From positions 1 through 64,000 of the forward strand of contig CAJXUN010000003.1 of NCBI GenBank assembly GCA_913061475.1: a DNA stretch of 64,000 nt, given 5' to 3'. A program made the position numbers and the translations under genes. Below the pieces are notes generated by a model. That model ran no database searches, was not told where the DNA came from, and was given only the letters and a program-made list of their open reading frames with translations. The DNA comes from an uncultured Colwellia sp. Lineage in GTDB: Bacteria; Pseudomonadota; Gammaproteobacteria; Enterobacterales; Alteromonadaceae. Below are positions 37,817 to 45,723 of this stretch, in pieces (the first letter of the stretch is position 1; the number at the start of each line of letters is the position of its first letter).

Positions 37817-40483
37817 TTAGAAGTTAAGACGTACACCGGCAACAAAACGACGTCCGTTAGAGTATATTGACATAACACGTGCCTTATCAATGTTGTACTC
37901 AACAATTTCTTCATCTGTAATATTTACAGCTTCAAGCGTAAATGTTGTGTACTCATTGAAATTCCAGTTAGCACTGGCATCCCATTGACCAAATTCGTCG
38001 TTATAAAGCTCATCACCGTTAAAATGTTGACCTTTATACCATTCACTTCGGTAGTTATACATTACACGTGCACCAAAAGTATCATTTTCATAATATGCTG
38101 ATAAATTTAGCATATTCTGAGAAGTCCCTTCAATTAAACCTGAGCCAACTTTAGCTGGGTCACGCTCTTCATCAGTGTCAGTGTTAGTATAAGTATAGTT
38201 AGCTGTAAAACCATAGCCGCCAAAGTCGTGTTGGACACTAAACTCTAAGCCATCAATTAAGCCGCCAAAACCATTACCAGGCTGAGTAAACTCAACTGGA
38301 ACAAAAACACCTTCTTGTTCGTAAAATCGGTCTTGAACATCAACTGTACTAGTGCGCAGAGTATTAATGTCTTTAACAAAGTAAGCTGCAGAGAACATTG
38401 ACGCTTCGTCGTAGTACCACTCATATGACATATCAAATTGGTTAGCAATAGTCGGTCTTAGTTGCGGATTCCCACGTGTACCGGTATTAGTCTGAACAGT
38501 TGATAATGAGCCAAATGATTCATTACCTGAAATGTCTTGCCAATTTTGACGTGCCATTACCCGTGCTGCTCCAATACGAAGAATCTGGTCTTCAGCAAGG
38601 TCAAAGGCAATATTGAAACTCGGTAAGAATTCAGCATAGTCGTTGTCCTGACTTACCCACTCTAAGCGTGAAGGGTTTAACCACTCACCATTAAGAGTTT
38701 TCAAACCGGATGAATCTTGTGAGAACTCGTAACCCGATGATGTTTGCTCTGTTGATACGTAACGAACACCGACATTACCGCGGAAGCCTTCACCAGAAAA
38801 ATCACCTTGAACATACAACGAAAGGATATCTTCTTCTACTTCCCAGATTTCACCTAAATTGTCATGAATGGCATAAGCGGCACCTGGACCAAAAGCCATG
38901 CTTTCCATAACGCTACGGTTGTGTGCTAATTGATTGGTAATATTGCCATTGGCGGCAACATCAACATTCACACTACCTAATGCATTTAAATCACAATCAG
39001 CAAGGGTTGGGCAGTTTGCAAAAATGCTTTGCATGGTGCCATTCCAATCGGAATTAGGATCTGTAGCTTGAGTAGCATGCCAACTATAAGCATGGCGCCC
39101 TTGCGTACGTTTTGCAGAGCGATATTTTACACCTGTTTTAACCGCGCTAAAAACACCAAATTCAACCGGTAGTTCAAAGTCAAGTTGAGCAAAGTCTTCT
39201 TCATCAGTAGCAGGTTTAGCGCCACCCCATATCCAACCTGCAGTGAAGTTAGAACCATCAGATGGGTCAACACCAAAATCTACAGAAGGAGTACCCGTAA
39301 GATCATAATCATATCCCGCAGTCATTGCGTTATATTCCCATGAAGTTTCACGTAATGTGCCACCTTCAGCTTTAGTTGTTCCTATTTCAAAATTCACTGT
39401 GAAGGCGTCCGCTTCATAGTCAACGTCTAAATGAAATTGCTCTGTTTCTGTTTTTGAAACACGGTTAATAAAGTTATATGCTGCGCGTCCATCATTGTCA
39501 GAGGTTGCTAAAATTGCGCCATTTTTAACGTTAGTCGCATTAGCTATCGCTGTAGCACGATCTCCCGTCGGGAAATTAAGTAAATTAGCATTTTGATTGT
39601 CAACATCCATTTCTGACGATAGGGCATTAAAAGTTAACAATAACTTATCTGATGGTGCGTATTGCAATGTCGCAAAGTACGTTGAACGTTCACGATCTTG
39701 TAGGAAACGCGGTGCACCTATGTTACGTGGAATACTGTAGTCATCATCATCTGACTCATCCCATGCTAACACTTCAAGACCTTGGCGCTCTAACGTCCGG
39801 TCTTGTTGCACAGCAGAAATCATAAAACCAAAGGTTTCATCTTCAGTTTTCCAAGAATACATACCCGCTATTTGAGGATCAGTTTCTTCTGATTGATCCG
39901 AGTACTGTGCTTCGAGTGAAAGGCTAACCGTGTTTGCATCCATCTCTAAAGGACGACGAGTATTTAGAATAACTGTACCGCCTAAAGAACCTTCATCAAG
40001 TGAGGCTGTTGGTGATTTATGAACCTCTAGGCCTTTAACGATTACAGATGGCAGCATGGTGTAGTTAAAACTACGATTAGCTTCATCTAAAATAAACCAG
40101 TCAGCCGTGCCAACCGTTTGGCCATTTAATAATGTCCGGTTATATTTAGGACCAGCACCACGAATGGTAATTTTTTCACCTTCACCAAACTCACGACTTA
40201 CAGCAACACCCGTAATACGTGAAAGTGTTTCAGCAACGTTTTTGTCAGGGAATTTGCCGATATCTTCTGCGGTAATAACATCAACAACACTGTCAGAAAA
40301 GCGCTTAGCATTAATGTTTTCTTTCAAAGAGCCGCGAATACCAGTAACTTGAATTCGTTCTATTTCTTTCTCGGCTTTAGCAGCATTATCTTCTGCGGCC
40401 ATAGCAAATGGTGAAGCACCACCTGCAAGGACCATAGCGATACTACTCGCCAATACGCCTTTTTTAAATTTTTTAGATGACAT
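37817..40483 (-). CDS. TonB-dependent outer-membrane receptor, GlcNAc/chitooligosaccharide regulon
   Basis: About 888 residues from ATG 40483 with AGGGA ahead; a GTG six codons earlier is less likely. Signal peptide (VLASSIAMVLAG ... FAMA), a TonB-box-like stretch near IERIQVTG, plug domain (SVVDVITAEDIGKFPDKNVAETLSRITGV, then TIRGAGPKYNRTLLNGQ), and a 22-strand barrel ending in RRFVAGVRLNF with terminal Phe. It is of the TIGR01782 TonB-Xanth-Caul type common for carbohydrate uptake. Two NagR-type palindromes 54-89 bases upstream point to chitooligosaccharide import. SusD is absent, as usual in proteobacteria. Confidence 0.93.
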   Translation of the reverse strand: MSSKKFKKGVLASSIAMVLAGGASPFAMAAEDNAAKAEKEIERIQVTGIRGSLKENINAKRFSDSVVDVITAEDIGKFPDKNVAETLSRITGVAVSREFGEGEKITIRGAGPKYNRTLLNGQTVGTADWFILDEANRSFNYTMLPSVIVKGLEVHKSPTASLDEGSLGGTVILNTRRPLEMDANTVSLSLEAQYSDQSEETDPQIAGMYSWKTEDETFGFMISAVQQDRTLERQGLEVLAWDESDDDDYSIPRNIGAPRFLQDRERSTYFATLQYAPSDKLLLTFNALSSEMDVDNQNANLLNFPTGDRATAIANATNVKNGAILATSDNDGRAAYNFINRVSKTETEQFHLDVDYEADAFTVNFEIGTTKAEGGTLRETSWEYNAMTAGYDYDLTGTPSVDFGVDPSDGSNFTAGWIWGGAKPATDEEDFAQLDFELPVEFGVFSAVKTGVKYRSAKRTQGRHAYSWHATQATDPNSDWNGTMQSIFANCPTLADCDLNALGSVNVDVAANGNITNQLAHNRSVMESMAFGPGAAYAIHDNLGEIWEVEEDILSLYVQGDFSGEGFRGNVGVRYVSTEQTSSGYEFSQDSSGLKTLNGEWLNPSRLEWVSQDNDYAEFLPSFNIAFDLAEDQILRIGAARVMARQNWQDISGNESFGSLSTVQTNTGTRGNPQLRPTIANQFDMSYEWYYDEASMFSAAYFVKDINTLRTSTVDVQDRFYEQEGVFVPVEFTQPGNGFGGLIDGLEFSVQHDFGGYGFTANYTYTNTDTDEERDPAKVGSGLIEGTSQNMLNLSAYYENDTFGARVMYNYRSEWYKGQHFNGDELYNDEFGQWDASANWNFNEYTTFTLEAVNITDEEIVEYNIDKARVMSIYSNGRRFVAGVRLNF

Positions 40484-40536
40484 CGACTTTCCCTTACACA
40501 CGTTTTATATAGTAGTTATTTTGTATAACCTTAAGA

Positions 40537-40550
40537 AGACAGCGCTGTCT
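40537..40550. promoter_or_regulatory. NagR-type operator, receptor-proximal
   Basis: AGACAGCGCTGTCT, a perfect palindrome with A/T replaced at both ends, 54 bases before the receptor ATG. Confidence 0.72.
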
Positions 40551-40558
40551 TTTATTGA

Positions 40559-40572
40559 TGACAACGCTGTCA
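40559..40572. promoter_or_regulatory. NagR-type operator, receptor-distal
   Basis: TGACAACGCTGTCA, 22 bases centre to centre from the neighbouring site, so two dimers would sit on nearly the same face, two helical turns apart. Confidence 0.72.
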
Positions 40573-40759
40573 TTAGCTAACTAAAACCTTACACAATAAT
40601 TTTAACTTTGGCTACACTTGATTACAAATTAATCGATAAATAATTGTTAACTCTTTGATAAATTTAAGTATAAAGTTTATCCAAAAGTAAATGTATTTAC
40701 TAGATAGTCATAAATAACTTTCTATGCTTAGTATTTTTAACACACTGTTTTCAATGCTA

Positions 40760-42400
40760 TTATTGTGCATTAAGATAATAATTCATCAACTGTTTTGTTG
40801 AACAATCATGGGTTACTGCCACGGAACCTGTTTCTAATTCCTGCTCAATATTGGCTGCTAAGCCTTTACCAAGTTCAACACCCCACTGATCAAATGAACA
40901 TATTTGAAGAATAATGCCCTGAACAAAAATTTTATGTTCGTAGAGCGCAATAAGTTGTCCTAAGCTGTGTGGGTCAATACGCTTAAGTAAAAGGGTATTA
41001 GTCGGCCTGTTACCTTTATGAACTTTATGTGGAGCAACTTTATCGATATAGTCTTGGGTGCGTCCTTTCGCTTTTAGGTCCTCACGTACTTGTTGTTCAT
41101 TGACTCCAGTCATCAGTGCTTGTGTTTGAGCAAAAAAGTTCGCCATTAAGGTTTTATGATGGCCTTTAACCGGCGTTACACTCGCTACTGAGCCAATAAA
41201 ATCTGCTGGTACAACATTATTACTTTGATGTAAATATTGGTAAAATGCATGTTGGCCATTAATACCAAGCTCTCCCCAAATTGACGGCACTGTTGCGTAA
41301 CCAATTTCTTTGCCCTCCCAGTTAACAGACTTGCCATTACTTTCCATTTCAGCTTGCTGTAAATAAGCGGCTAACATGTGCAACGTCTGATCGTAAGGTA
41401 AAATTGCTTGAGACTTTGCCCCTAAAAAAGTGGTATTCCAAACACTGAGTAACGCCATGATCACGGGCATATTATGCTCAAGGGTTGCAGATTTAAAATG
41501 GTTATCCATGACGTTTGCGCCGGCCAAAAGTTGCTCAAACTTATCAAAACCTAAGTCAAGCGCCACAGCTAAACCTATTGCAGACCAAAGTGAAAAACGG
41601 CCACCTACCCAATCCCACATAGTAAAAATGTTCTCTTGTTTGATACCCAGAGACATGGCATTTTCCACATTAGCGGTAACGGCAACAAAATGTTTTGCGA
41701 CTGACTTTTCATCAAAAGAAGCTGCGGTTAGCCAGTTAATTGCTGTTTTGGCATTGATCATGGTTTCCGTGGTGGTAAAGGTTTTACTGGAAACGATAAA
41801 GAGTACTTTTTCAGGCTCAAGCGGTCGCAGTATTTCAGCAATTTGGGCACCATCGACATTTGAAACATAATGCACATTGACACTATGGTCACTGTATTGT
41901 TTCAACGCCTCGGTGACCATTTGCGGACCTAAATTTGAACCACCAACGCCAATATTAACAATATCGGTAATGCGCTTTCCTGAGTAGCCTAGCCATTGCC
42001 CTTGCCTGACTTTTTCAACGAATTCGGACATTTTTTCTAATTGCTGATTGACCTGCTGACTGATGTTTTCGCCATTAACCTGTAACTTTTCACTTACAGA
42101 ACCTCGCAATGCAGTATGCAGTACAGCTCGATCTTCAGTACTATTAATTTTCTCTCCGGCAAACATTTTACTCCGCCAATTTTCTAAATCACATTCTTTT
42201 GCTAATGCAACTAGAGCCTGCATCGTCTCGCTATCAATAAGGTTTTTGGAATAATCGAGCAACATTTTTGGTAGCTCAATAGAGAATTTCGCAAAGCGAT
42301 TTTCGTCGGCTGAGAATAAATCATTCATGTGTTGAGATTTTTTCTCTTCAGCCAATTTGACTAAATTTTTCCAGCTAGCTAGCGTTTGTCGATCCAACAT
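40760..42400 (-). CDS. pgi: Glucose-6-phosphate isomerase
   Basis: 546 residues (E. coli 549). Family signatures are intact: VGGSNLGPQM, SSKTFTTTET, DWVGGRFSLWSAIG and GINGQHAFYQYLHQ, with the final KGxxA block GVELGKGLAANIEQEL. It interconverts glucose-6-P and fructose-6-P. A NagR-type palindrome 46-59 bases before the start ties it to GlcNAc catabolism, whose end product is fructose-6-P, so it would feed glucose-6-P needs when growing on chitin sugars. Divergent from nagR. Confidence 0.97.
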   Translation of the reverse strand: MLDRQTLASWKNLVKLAEEKKSQHMNDLFSADENRFAKFSIELPKMLLDYSKNLIDSETMQALVALAKECDLENWRSKMFAGEKINSTEDRAVLHTALRGSVSEKLQVNGENISQQVNQQLEKMSEFVEKVRQGQWLGYSGKRITDIVNIGVGGSNLGPQMVTEALKQYSDHSVNVHYVSNVDGAQIAEILRPLEPEKVLFIVSSKTFTTTETMINAKTAINWLTAASFDEKSVAKHFVAVTANVENAMSLGIKQENIFTMWDWVGGRFSLWSAIGLAVALDLGFDKFEQLLAGANVMDNHFKSATLEHNMPVIMALLSVWNTTFLGAKSQAILPYDQTLHMLAAYLQQAEMESNGKSVNWEGKEIGYATVPSIWGELGINGQHAFYQYLHQSNNVVPADFIGSVASVTPVKGHHKTLMANFFAQTQALMTGVNEQQVREDLKAKGRTQDYIDKVAPHKVHKGNRPTNTLLLKRIDPHSLGQLIALYEHKIFVQGIILQICSFDQWGVELGKGLAANIEQELETGSVAVTHDCSTKQLMNYYLNAQ

Positions 42401-42445
42401 TATCCGTCCTTAATTAGGAAATATACTGTGCACTTTATTAACAAA

Positions 42446-42459
42446 TGACAGCGCTGTCA
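42446..42459. promoter_or_regulatory. NagR-type operator between pgi and nagR
   Basis: TGACAGCGCTGTCA, a perfect palindrome flanked by AAA and ATTTT. It is close to pgi and about 140 bases from the regulator start, so it could serve both divergent genes. Confidence 0.82.
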
Positions 42460-42598
42460 ATTTTAAAAGAATAAACAATAAATGAGCACAGTATTTTTAT
42501 TTTGCTTGAATATTTACTAATTAAGGTTGCTGATAGTTAATAGAAACAATACTCTTAAGCTAATAGAGGGTTTTACAAACAATAATTTAAGGCTTTAA

Positions 42599-43633
42599 TT
42601 GTCAATGAAAGCAACGATCAACAATGTCGCTGAACAAGCAGGTGTGTCAATAAAAACGGTTTCTCGTGTGATGAATAACGAACCATCAGTACGCCAACTC
42701 ACTCGAGATAAAGTCATGGCCGTCGTTGAAGCGCTCAATTATCAACCCAACTTAGCTGCGCGAAACTTAGCGGGTACCAAGTCTTTCAGCATTGCTTTTA
42801 TTTATGATAACCCAAATGCCTATTACATCATCGATATGCAAAATGGTATTTTATCCGCATGTAAAAAACAAGGCTTTGAGTTATTGATCCACCCCTGCGA
42901 TGCTAAAGCTGATAGCTTGTTAACTGAAGTCACAAAAATGGTGAAACATTCACGTATAGCCGGTTTAGTGCTAACACCGCCATTTTCTGAGCAACCAGAA
43001 TTTGTTCAACAAATGAAAGATCTTGATATACAAGTCGTTCGAATTGTGTCCGGTGATATTGCCCCTGACGATATTGCCCCTTGTATTATGGTTAACGACT
43101 ACGCAGCAGCGCAAAGCATTACCCAGCACTTAATCGATTTAGGTCACCAAGATATTGGCTTTATCGCCGGAGAGGCTGAGCATAGATCTACGGTTGAGCG
43201 ACTGAAAGGTTATAAACAAACACTAGACGCCAACAAGATAACATTAAATGAAAATTTGATTATAAAAGGCGAGTATTCTTTTGAGTCTGGGGTTAATGGC
43301 GCTAAGCAGCTCATGTCTTTAACAAAAAAACCTAGTGCGATTTTTTCATGTAATGATGAAATTGCCGCGGGCGCATTATTTGCCGCACGTTTAATGGGTA
43401 TTTCAATTCCAGAGCAACTATCGATTACCGGCTTTGAAAATAGCCCTTTTTCACGTCAAACTTGGCCTACGTTAACCACGGCAGACCAACCAAACCAACA
43501 AATTGCCGAAGATGCCGCCAATTTACTGATTGCTTGTGCTCGAAAGCAAAATATAAACCTTGAAGCTAAGCAATACACCCCGCAACTTGTTATCCGAGAC
43601 TCTACGGGAAAAGCGAGTAAATTCTCTGATTAA
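42599..43633 (+). CDS. nagR: LacI-family repressor NagR
   Basis: 344 residues: helix-turn-helix ATINNVAEQAGVSIKTVSRVMNN at the N-terminus, hinge YQPNLAARNLAG, then a periplasmic-binding-like sensor domain (about 60-335). AAGG lies six bases from a TTG at 42599 but 12 bases from the ATG at 42605, so a TTG start is possible. It is the only LacI-type regulator in the locus and the palindrome TGACAGCGCTGTCA (central CG, LacI style) occurs six times around it. LacI-type NagR proteins of Alteromonadales respond to GlcNAc-6-P or a similar intermediate. Confidence 0.9.
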   Translation: MSMKATINNVAEQAGVSIKTVSRVMNNEPSVRQLTRDKVMAVVEALNYQPNLAARNLAGTKSFSIAFIYDNPNAYYIIDMQNGILSACKKQGFELLIHPCDAKADSLLTEVTKMVKHSRIAGLVLTPPFSEQPEFVQQMKDLDIQVVRIVSGDIAPDDIAPCIMVNDYAAAQSITQHLIDLGHQDIGFIAGEAEHRSTVERLKGYKQTLDANKITLNENLIIKGEYSFESGVNGAKQLMSLTKKPSAIFSCNDEIAAGALFAARLMGISIPEQLSITGFENSPFSRQTWPTLTTADQPNQQIAEDAANLLIACARKQNINLEAKQYTPQLVIRDSTGKASKFSD

Positions 43634-43655
43634 GAAAATACCCGTTATCAGTAAA

Positions 43656-44264
43656 TTAAAGCGAGTATCCTTTGATAAACATCGCGATACTCGATTTTAA
43701 GTAACTGTCGACTTCGGCTGCAGAAACCTGCTTTTTGGTATTAAATTCGATACGCATCCAGCATTCTCCTTTCGCCATATTCAAAAATTGTAACGCGGCA
43801 AATTTAGGATCAGGAATTTTTAGCTGTTGCTTATGATTAAATTCAGCCATTAATTTCGCTACTTCATCGGTAAGTCGTTCAGGGCCTTCTTTATAGAACA
43901 GTTCCGATAACTGTGGATATGATTTTGATTCATAAGCACAAATTTTATGAATGGCCAACGCTTCTTTAGAGGTTAACATCGCCAAGAAGCGTTGTGCTAA
44001 GATTAACAATATTTCAGCTGGCTCACTGGTGTTGCTAACCGAAAACTCGGTCATTTGATAGGAATCGCACTTTTGCTTTATCGATGCGGCAAACAATTCA
44101 TCTTTATTACCAAAGTGACTATAAACCGTTTGTTTTGAGACATTGGCGTTTTTGGCAATCAAGTCCATGCTGGTTGAACTATACCCTTGCTCGGTAAAAA
44201 GCATAGTGGCTGCCTCAAGTATTTGTTTTCTTTTACTTTCACTTTTACTTCTAACATTTACCAT
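43656..44264 (-). CDS. TetR/AcrR-family transcriptional regulator
   Basis: 202 residues from ATG 44264 (a TTG at 44285 is also in frame). N-terminal helix-turn-helix: RKQILEAATMLFTEQGYSSTSMDLIAKNANVSKQTVYSHFGNKDELF; the C-terminal part is a ligand domain of the AcrR/TetR_C kind (AEILLILAQRFLAML). Divergent from an RND efflux pair, so it probably represses that operon and itself through the CTAGTTT palindrome at 44519. It converges with nagR, 22 bases apart. Confidence 0.9.
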   Translation of the reverse strand: MVNVRSKSESKRKQILEAATMLFTEQGYSSTSMDLIAKNANVSKQTVYSHFGNKDELFAASIKQKCDSYQMTEFSVSNTSEPAEILLILAQRFLAMLTSKEALAIHKICAYESKSYPQLSELFYKEGPERLTDEVAKLMAEFNHKQQLKIPDPKFAALQFLNMAKGECWMRIEFNTKKQVSAAEVDSYLKSSIAMFIKGYSL

Positions 44265-44518
44265 ACAAGCGTTCACCACTATCAATTAAAATAACTAACG
44301 AAAAAATACTGTTTATTCTGCCGCGCAGGCCTCTGGTAAGCCCTACGACTACAATTGTGCTGCATAATACAAATTAATCTAGTCCTACCGCAACTTATTC
44401 AACTCAAGAACATGCTCCGACTAATTTTTGCCGTTAAAAGCCCAACAACCATGCGTAAAATATCAACAGATAGAAATTTACCATTGGCACTAACATACAC
44501 TAAATTAAACTGGACAGT

Positions 44519-44552
44519 CTAGTTTGATTAAACTAGATTCATTAGTCTAGTT
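44519..44552. promoter_or_regulatory. Putative TetR-family operator
   Basis: CTAGTTT-GATT-AAACTAG is a perfect inverted repeat (44519-44536), and a third half-site CTAGTT follows at 44547-44552. It lies 29-62 bases before the efflux start codon, covering the likely promoter. The surrounding TetR-efflux intergenic stretch (44265-44580) shows no gene. Confidence 0.6.
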
Positions 44553-44580
44553 AATAGTTTTTTATTTTAAGGTCAGTTCA

Positions 44581-45723
44581 GTGTTTAAACTTCAATACGC
44601 CAAAATTATAACGTCGGTTGTCAGTTTCCTTTTAACCCTGACTTTGCTAAGTGCTTGTTCAAAACCAGCAGAAGTAGCCAAAGAAGAAAACAGCTATCAC
44701 CACAGCGCCAATATTCAAACAGTGTCACCTAGTATGACTTACGATATTACCCGCGAATATATCGGCAAAGTTGTCAGCAAACAGCTAACGTCACTAAGCT
44801 TTGAATATGCTGGTAAGGTCAGCAAAATTTATGTCGATAGCGGCGACAGCGTGAGTGAAGGTCAAATACTTGCCGAGTTTGATACTGAACTATTAACAAT
44901 TAAGCGCCAAGAAATTCAAGCAACTATCGAACAATTGCATGCCCAAGCAGAACTTAATCGTCTGAATTTATCGCGGATCAACAAGTTAAGTACTAAAGGC
45001 TATAGCTCTAGGCAAGCACTCGATGAACTTGAAACCGAGAAAAAGATCATCAAGGCTGATTTATCTCGTCAACAAGCAAACATTGCCAGTATTGACTATC
45101 AAATTTCAGGCACAAAACTCCATGCGCCGTTTGACGCGGTAATAAATACGCGTGCAATCAATGAAGGTGAAAATTTCAGTGCTAATCAAGCCGCATTTGA
45201 ACTGAGCCAACAAGCGCATCATGAAATATCTGTAGGCGTGCCGGTGAATGTCGCCAGTCGATTAGTGGTTGGTCAAGCCCTCACTGTGATACTAAATAAT
45301 CAAATCCTCACCACAAAACTATTAGTTATTGGCAAACAGGTCCATGAGGTTAGCCGCACCATTGAGTTACGTTTGGCATTGAGTCAGCAAGCGAATTTTT
45401 ATAATGGTCAATTAGCACAAGTACAAATTAAGCAAAATATTTCACAAGCCGGGTTTTGGTTACCATTATCAGCACTAACTGACGGTATTCGTGGCCAGTG
45501 GAATGTTTATCAAGTGACCAAAACAGACAATGAATTATTTGTTATCTCTGCGACAACCGTTGAGGTTAAATACACCAGTTTAGATGCTGCGTATATTACC
45601 GGCTTGCCCTTAGTACCGCAGGATATTATTGTTGCTGGCGTCCACCGTTATGTACCTAGACAAATAGTTAAACGAGCTACAGAGCAAACAACCTCGATAG
45701 CAAAATCAGGGCACGCATTATGA
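44581..45723 (+). CDS. RND efflux membrane fusion protein (lipoprotein)
   Basis: 380 residues with a GTG start and AAGGTCAG ahead. Lipobox LLSAC (Cys26). Biotinyl-lipoyl-like hairpin (FEYAGKVSKIYVDSGDSVSEGQILAEFD), coiled-coil alpha-hairpin about 110-180 (TIEQLHAQAELNRLNLSRINKL), then beta-barrel and membrane-proximal domains. It is an AcrA/MexA-type periplasmic adaptor. Its stop overlaps the pump start (ATGA). No outer-membrane channel gene is nearby, so TolC would be shared. Confidence 0.93.
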   Translation: MFKLQYAKIITSVVSFLLTLTLLSACSKPAEVAKEENSYHHSANIQTVSPSMTYDITREYIGKVVSKQLTSLSFEYAGKVSKIYVDSGDSVSEGQILAEFDTELLTIKRQEIQATIEQLHAQAELNRLNLSRINKLSTKGYSSRQALDELETEKKIIKADLSRQQANIASIDYQISGTKLHAPFDAVINTRAINEGENFSANQAAFELSQQAHHEISVGVPVNVASRLVVGQALTVILNNQILTTKLLVIGKQVHEVSRTIELRLALSQQANFYNGQLAQVQIKQNISQAGFWLPLSALTDGIRGQWNVYQVTKTDNELFVISATTVEVKYTSLDAAYITGLPLVPQDIIVAGVHRYVPRQIVKRATEQTTSIAKSGHAL

